NCBI GenBank assembly: GCA_947588005.1
Contig: CANPYE010000010.1
Coordinates: 1 to 37,794, forward strand
Length of the DNA stretch: 37,794 nt
From: an uncultured Lachnospiraceae bacterium
GTDB taxonomy: Bacteria > Bacillota > Clostridia > Lachnospirales > Lachnospiraceae
Direction: 5' to 3'
In this document: positions 34,389 through 37,794 of the stretch, in pieces
Layout of the letters: every line of letters starts with the position of its first letter
Position numbering within the stretch: position 1 is the stretch's first letter
Translations under genes and position numbers: made by a program
The notes under the pieces: generated by a model
The model's database searches: none
What the model saw: only the letters and a program-made list of their open reading frames with translations
What the model was told of the DNA's origin: nothing

Positions 34389-35489
34389 ATGGAAAAGATC
34401 GAACTTAAGGCCGGCGGCTATACGGCATGGATCCTGCCGGAGCGGGGCGCAAGCTGCGTACGTCTTTCCCGATTCGGGGCGGAGGCCCTGCGCACGCCGG
34501 AGGATGAGGACAGCTACAGGCAGAATGAATTTCTGTGGGGAACTCCGATTCTGTTTCCGCCGAACCGCATCTCCGGCGGCTGCTTCGAATTTGAAGGGCG
34601 GACATACCGTCTGCCGGTGAATGAAGGGAAGACGGGCTGTTTCCTGCATGGAACGCTGCACCGGACGGAATTTTCCGTCGTAAGCCGCGGACGGATCGAA
34701 GCGGGGGTTTCTCGCGGAGAAGCGGTTTGTGGTGCTGAAGCGGGGACTTCTCGCGGAGAAGCGGCTTGCGGTGCTGAAGCGGGGACTTCTCGCGGAGGAG
34801 CGGTTTGCGGTGCTGAAGCGGCGGCTTCTCACGGAGAAGCGGCTTGCGGCGCCGAAGCGGCGGGACAGAGAGCGGAGCGGGTCGTCCTGCGTTATGAGGC
34901 GACGGAGGAAAAGCCGTATCTTACATTTCCGCATCCGTTTACAGTAACGGTAGAATGGACGCTTGACGAAAACGGTCTGCGGCAGAAGGCGGCATTTACC
35001 AACCGATCCTCGCAGAATATGCCGGTGGCACTGGCTTTTCATACCACATTCAGGCTTCCCTTCGCGGCCGGAGAGCAGCCGGAGGAGGTTGCGCTTGCTC
35101 TGGATACAGAGACGGAATACGGCCGTGACATGCGGACGTTTCTTCCGGACGGGAGAGCGTGGGACAGATATCCGGATAAGGGTGAGATGGAACGCGGAGA
35201 ATATCTGCCGTCGGAGCACACGATCAGCCGCCTGTTCCGGATGGGCGCGCGTCATGAGATGCGCCTGATCGGCCGGAAAAGCGGTATCAGCGTGAGGTAT
35301 GCGGCGGGAAACAGCTATGGTTTCTGGATGGTTTATAACGGCGGGAACCGGGATTTCCTCTGCGTGGAGCCGCAGTCGTGGCTCTCCAACTGTCCAAATG
35401 CGCCGTTTCCGAGAGAAAGGTCGGGGTTTGACTTTATCGCGCCCGGACAGACAAGGGTGTACGAAACAGAAATGAGCATCGAGAAGTGA
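34389..35489 (+). CDS. aldose 1-epimerase-like protein with an internal tandem-repeat insertion
   Basis: 366 residues from the ATG at 34389, preferred because GAAAGGGA sits about 5 nt upstream and MEKIELKAGGYTAWILPERG is a normal epimerase start. An ATG at 34341 overlaps the previous stop but lacks a good ribosome site. The fold is galactose-mutarotase-like: FLWGTPILFPPNRISGGCFE, CFLHGTLHRTEFSVVS (His cluster, candidate catalytic base region), and WMVYNGGNRDFLCVEPQSW near the end. Between two beta strands, at about residues 105-156, is a low-complexity insertion of four 13-residue repeats (pattern SRGEAACGAEA). Mutarotases interconvert sugar anomers after import, consistent with its place as the last gene of the operon. 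Confidence 0.85.
   Translation: MEKIELKAGGYTAWILPERGASCVRLSRFGAEALRTPEDEDSYRQNEFLWGTPILFPPNRISGGCFEFEGRTYRLPVNEGKTGCFLHGTLHRTEFSVVSRGRIEAGVSRGEAVCGAEAGTSRGEAACGAEAGTSRGGAVCGAEAAASHGEAACGAEAAGQRAERVVLRYEATEEKPYLTFPHPFTVTVEWTLDENGLRQKAAFTNRSSQNMPVALAFHTTFRLPFAAGEQPEEVALALDTETEYGRDMRTFLPDGRAWDRYPDKGEMERGEYLPSEHTISRLFRMGARHEMRLIGRKSGISVRYAAGNSYGFWMVYNGGNRDFLCVEPQSWLSNCPNAPFPRERSGFDFIAPGQTRVYETEMSIEK
34701..34856 (+). repeat. four 39-bp tandem repeats inside the epimerase gene
   Basis: Units at 34701, 34740, 34779 and 34818, each 39 bp (13 codons), differing at a few positions, with a common core TCTCGCGGAGAAGCGG. The encoded units are GVSRGEAVCGAEA, GTSRGEAACGAEA, GTSRGGAVCGAEA and AASHGEAACGAEA. 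Copy number can change without shifting the frame. Confidence 0.93.
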
Positions 35490-35490
35490 C

Positions 35491-35533
35491 ATAATACAAA
35501 AAACGCGTCACTGGCGCTCTCCTCGCATGGAAA
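35491..35533 (-). repeat. inverted, degenerate copy of the 39-bp hairpin unit
   Basis: Read on the minus strand it matches the third unit of the 4269-4375 array: spacer TTTCCATG, left arm CGAGGAGAGCG, loop CCAGTGA and CGC, then the expected TCTCCTC is replaced by GTTTTTT, followed again by GTATTAT. The right arm is therefore lost and the hairpin cannot form. Confidence 0.85.
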
Positions 35534-35588
35534 CACAAAACGTCCCTTCACCAGTGCGGAGACAGTCTGCGTGCCGGTTGAAGGGACG
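35534..35588 (-). terminator. rho-independent terminator of the coiled-coil gene
   Basis: On the minus strand the arms are CGTCCCTTC plus ACC (with one bulged A) and GGTGAAGGGACG, followed by TTTTGTGTTT. On the plus strand the arms lie at 35541-35552 and 35576-35588. It is 17 bp beyond the stop of the minus-strand gene. The plus-strand epimerase transcript has no equivalent T-run. Confidence 0.7.
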
Positions 35589-35604
35589 CTGGAGTTCTGG
35601 CATA

Positions 35605-36312
35605 CTAGCCCATAGCCATGGCTTTTTTGATTTGTCTTACATCATATTCTAAAGCGGTAACTCTGAGCTGCAGCATCTCTTTCTCATTATCGATCTTCAG
35701 GGAGTCATCCAGTTTCCGGGACAGATCCAGATGGCCTTCGCCGATAATGCTGATATTCTTATTAAGTACATTCTCCATATAGAACTGGGTTTCATGCATA
35801 GTAGTCTTAAGCTCAATCATGTCAGCCTTGGCTTCGGCCATGTCGGTCTTGAGCTGAGTGACATCGGTCTTAAGTTCTGCGACATCGGTCTTAAGTTCTG
35901 CGACGTCAGCCTTAACTTCGGCCATGTCGGTCTTGAGCAATGAAACTTCGGTCTTAAGCTGAGTGACGTCGGTTTTGAGTCCTGCGACATCGGTTTTGAG
36001 CTCTGCGATGTCAGCCTTGGCTTCGGCCATGTCGGTCTTGAGCAGTGAAACTTCGGTCTTAAGCTGGGCGACGTCGGTTTTGAGCTCTGCGATGTCAGCC
36101 TTGACTTCGACCATGTCAGCCTTGAGCAGTGAAACTTCGGTCTTAAGCTGGGCGACGTCGGTTTTGAGCTCTGCGATGTCAGCCTTGACTTCGACCATGT
36201 CGGTCTTGAGCTGTGAAACGTCGGTCTTAAGTTCTGCGACATCGGTCTTAATCGGCGCCAACGCTCTGGTTATGATCCCCTCAATCAATTCCAGATCTTT
36301 CTTTTCAAGCAT
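35605..36312 (-). CDS. heptad-repeat coiled-coil protein
   Basis: 235 residues. Start ATG preceded by GAGGAGGG on the minus strand. No signal peptide or transmembrane helix. Residues about 20-170 are almost pure heptads of the form xLKTDVA or xVKADMV, with Leu/Val/Ile at the a and d positions, predicting one long coiled coil of about 20 heptads. In the middle, a 28-residue block (84 bp, plus strand about 36068-36235) is tandemly repeated nearly unchanged. The C-terminal 60 residues (QFYMENVLNKNISIIGEGHL, MLQLRVTALEYDVRQIKKAM) are non-repetitive and probably helical. Similar proteins are widespread, unnamed, in Clostridia; their function is unknown. It is convergent with the cluster and not obviously part of it. 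Confidence 0.88.
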   Translation of the reverse strand: MLEKKDLELIEGIITRALAPIKTDVAELKTDVSQLKTDMVEVKADIAELKTDVAQLKTEVSLLKADMVEVKADIAELKTDVAQLKTEVSLLKTDMAEAKADIAELKTDVAGLKTDVTQLKTEVSLLKTDMAEVKADVAELKTDVAELKTDVTQLKTDMAEAKADMIELKTTMHETQFYMENVLNKNISIIGEGHLDLSRKLDDSLKIDNEKEMLQLRVTALEYDVRQIKKAMAMG

Positions 36313-36332
36313 ACTGTACCCTCCTCAGGATA

Positions 36333-36369
36333 TTTATAGATTAGAGCCTTATCGGACTCTATCTATAAA
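36333..36369. promoter_or_regulatory. imperfect inverted repeat in the leader of the coiled-coil gene
   Basis: TTTATAGAT (36333-36341) pairs with ATCTATAAA (36361-36369), and AGAG with CTCT further in, with one bulge. It lies 21 bp upstream of the coiled-coil start codon, beyond its ribosome site. Candidate operator or 5' mRNA hairpin. Confidence 0.45.
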
Positions 36370-36552
36370 ACGCAAAAACCCGCAAAATATAACATAATTT
36401 TTTGTAAAAATAAAAATTTTTTGAGGGTGGCTATTTTCATGTATATGTTTTTATTCTATTATAGAAAAGGCCGGTTTGGCAAGAGTAACTTTTATTTTGC
36501 TGCCGCAGCTTTGTTGCCGCAGCGCCGCCGGAGGTAAAATCAAATTACTGAC

Positions 36553-36581
36553 TAGACGCAAAGCGCAATTCCGTTTATAAT
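36553..36581 (+). promoter_or_regulatory. putative sigma-A promoter of tex
   Basis: TAGACG (36553-36558, four of six consensus bases) and a perfect TATAAT (36576-36581), spacing 17 bp. Predicted start near 36588, giving a leader of about 180 nt. Confidence 0.55.
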
Positions 36582-36612
36582 GGATGATAACAGCCGAGAC
36601 GGCGGGAAAGCA

Positions 36613-36749
36613 GATGCAGGAGCATGCGTTAAGCTTGCTTAAAAGCATACTCCTGCACCTGTTTTCACATCGGATAGACATCCGATGCTTCCTGCGCGGC
36701 CAACGGCCGCACAGGAAGAGACCCGTCGGTCTGCGCCAACAAACAGACC
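36613..36749 (+). ncRNA. structured 5' leader of tex (candidate cis-regulatory RNA)
   Basis: Four consecutive hairpins. (1) 36615-36657: outer arms of 13 nt (TGCAGGAGCATGC with GCATACTCCTGCA, one mismatch) and inner TTAAG/CTTAA. (2) 36668-36687: CATCGGA/TCCGATG. (3) 36688-36718: 14-nt arms with one mismatch and loop AAC, directly abutting hairpin 2. (4) GGTCT at 36728-36732 can pair either with AGACC (36719-36723) or, as GGTCTG, with CAGACC (36744-36749). There is no T-run after any of them. I do not recognise a known riboswitch class. Confidence 0.5.
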
Positions 36750-36769
36750 ATCCAGAAAGAGGATCCCAT

Positions 36770-37794
36770 ATGGACATCATCAAAGCATTGCAGGAAGAAT
36801 TAAAGATCACCCGCGGCCAGGTGGAGGCCGCCGTAAAGCTCATAGATGAAGGCAATACGATTCCGTTCATCGCCCGCTACCGCAAGGAGGCCACCGGTTC
36901 CCTGAACGACGAGGTGCTGCGCACTCTGGACGAGCGACTGCGCTATCTGCGGAATTTGGAGGAGAAGAAGGAGCAGGTGCTGGCGTCGATTCAGGAGCAG
37001 GACAAGCTGACTCCGGAGCTTAAGAAGCAGATCGCCGAAGCAATGACGCTGGTGGCGGTAGAGGATCTTTACCGGCCTTACCGGCCAAAGCGCCGCACCA
37101 GGGCTACCATCGCCCAGGAGAAGGGCCTGGCGCCTCTGGCGGATCGGATCGCGCTGCAGATGACGCGGGAGCCGCTGGAGGTTTCGGCAGCCGCTTATAT
37201 TTCCGATGAGAAGGGTGTCGCAAGCGCGGAGGAAGCCATCGCCGGGGCGAAGGATATCCTGGCGGAGCGCATTTCCGAAGAGGCCGATTACCGCACCTAC
37301 ATCCGCAATGTGACCATGAATCAGGGACTTCTGCATTCCGAGGCGAAGGACGAGACGGTCGAATCGGTTTATGAAATGTATTATCATTATGAAGAAACGA
37401 TCCGGAAGGCGGCGGGCCACCGGATCCTGGCGCTGAACCGAGGCGAGGAGGAGAAGGTGCTGACCGTGAAGGTTCTGGCGCCGGAGGAGCAGATCCTGCG
37501 TTTCCTGGAGAAGCGCGTGATCACGCGGGACAATCCATACACGACGCCGGTGCTCCGAGAGGTCATCGAGGACAGCTACAGCCGTCTGATCGCGCCGTCG
37601 ATTGAGCGCGAAGTGCGAAATGCCCTGACGGAAATGGCAGAAGATGGCGCGATCAAGGTCTTCGGAAAGAATCTGGAGCAGCTTCTGATGCAGCCGCCCA
37701 TCGTTGGCCGCGTGGTTCTGGGCTGGGACCCGGCCTTCCGCACCGGCTGCAAGCTGGCCGTGGTGGACGCCACCGGCAAGGTTCTGGATACGGT
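36770..37794 (+). CDS. tex: Tex family transcription accessory protein (3' truncated)
   Basis: Starts at the ATG at 36770, with AAAGAGGA about 6 nt upstream, and runs off the window after 341 codons; Tex is normally about 700-780 residues. The visible part shows the Tex N-terminal helical region (VEAAVKLIDEGNTIPFIARY, then RKEATGSLNDEVLRTLDERL), LVAVEDLYRPYRPKRRTRAT, the central GVASAEEAIAGAKDILAE, and the start of the YqgF/RNase-H-like domain (GRVVLGWDPAFRTGCKLAVV). The S1 RNA-binding domain would lie beyond the edge. Tex binds nucleic acid and acts in transcription. It is a housekeeping gene marking the right border of the accessory cluster. Confidence 0.95.
   Translation, partial: MDIIKALQEELKITRGQVEAAVKLIDEGNTIPFIARYRKEATGSLNDEVLRTLDERLRYLRNLEEKKEQVLASIQEQDKLTPELKKQIAEAMTLVAVEDLYRPYRPKRRTRATIAQEKGLAPLADRIALQMTREPLEVSAAAYISDEKGVASAEEAIAGAKDILAERISEEADYRTYIRNVTMNQGLLHSEAKDETVESVYEMYYHYEETIRKAAGHRILALNRGEEEKVLTVKVLAPEEQILRFLEKRVITRDNPYTTPVLREVIEDSYSRLIAPSIEREVRNALTEMAEDGAIKVFGKNLEQLLMQPPIVGRVVLGWDPAFRTGCKLAVVDATGKVLDT

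Larger units (their letters stand above)
36313..36769. other. divergent intergenic region between coiled-coil gene and tex (457 bp)
   Basis: Contains the inverted repeat at 36333-36369, a very AT-rich stretch (36385-36470) that probably holds the minus-strand promoter, a short direct repeat of TGCCGCAGC near 36500-36520, a sigma-A-like promoter (36553-36581) and the structured tex leader. I see no credible gene here. Confidence 0.6.

Noticed and set aside
1-37794. transposase, integrase, phage, tRNA or rRNA genes
   Set aside because: I looked for such proteins and for cloverleaf or rRNA-like sequence and saw none, so an island origin of the cluster is not supported by mobility genes.

Overview
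The window looks like a chromosome segment of a GC-rich, anaerobic, gut-type Clostridia, most likely a Lachnospiraceae member. The grounds are: an LplA/LplB/YtcP-type sugar importer with no ATPase gene of its own, many lipoproteins with long Glu/Ala-rich linkers, ATPSN linker repeats, Gram-positive AGGAGG ribosome sites with TTG and GTG starts, and UPF0735/hom and tex housekeeping neighbours. Genus and species cannot be fixed from the sequence alone.

Layout. (1) 1-3027: housekeeping left flank, with the 3' end of a UPF0735 ACT-domain protein, homoserine dehydrogenase (hom) and a small DUF2752 membrane protein, all on the plus strand, converging on a minus-strand zinc-ribbon/DUF4190 membrane protein. 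(2) 3096-4223: a minus-strand regulator with a LacI-like sensor domain and a C-terminal helix-turn-helix, divergent from the large cluster. (3) 4224-4634: intergenic region with three tandem 39-bp hairpin units, then AT-rich promoter-like DNA. (4) 4635-21955: a putative surface-protein operon holding a lipoprotein with an ADP-ribosylglycohydrolase-like domain and C-terminal beta-sandwiches, a secreted GLUG protein, a membrane-anchored Ala/Glu-rich protein, a giant 3105-residue GLUG protein of six modules, and a GLUG lipoprotein. (5) 22237-35489: a putative catabolic half, with a DUF5107+TPR protein, then an operon of solute-binding lipoprotein, two permeases, a DUF6259 (TIM-barrel glycosidase-like) protein, an SGNH-esterase lipoprotein flanked by two beta-helix-like domains, and an aldose 1-epimerase-like protein. 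(6) 35490-37794: a degenerate inverted copy of the 39-bp hairpin unit, a terminator, a minus-strand heptad-repeat coiled-coil protein, a structured leader and the 5' part of tex.

Interpretation (inference). Regions 2 to 5 read as one Gram-positive glycan capture and utilisation locus. Surface GLUG and beta-helix proteins would bind or present a glycan, the ADP-ribosylglycohydrolase-like and SGNH lipoproteins would strip substituents, the SBP and permeases (energised by a shared MsmX-like ATPase elsewhere) would import the product, and the DUF6259, DUF5107 and mutarotase-like proteins would process it in the cytoplasm. The substrate is unknown. The most unusual points are the giant six-module GLUG protein with Cys/His-rich separators and a near-perfect 1347-bp in-frame tandem duplication, the extracellular ADP-ribosylglycohydrolase-like lipoprotein with a changed metal motif, the esterase embedded between beta-helices, a 39-bp coding tandem repeat inside the epimerase, and the covarying hairpin repeats that bracket the roughly 31-kb block.
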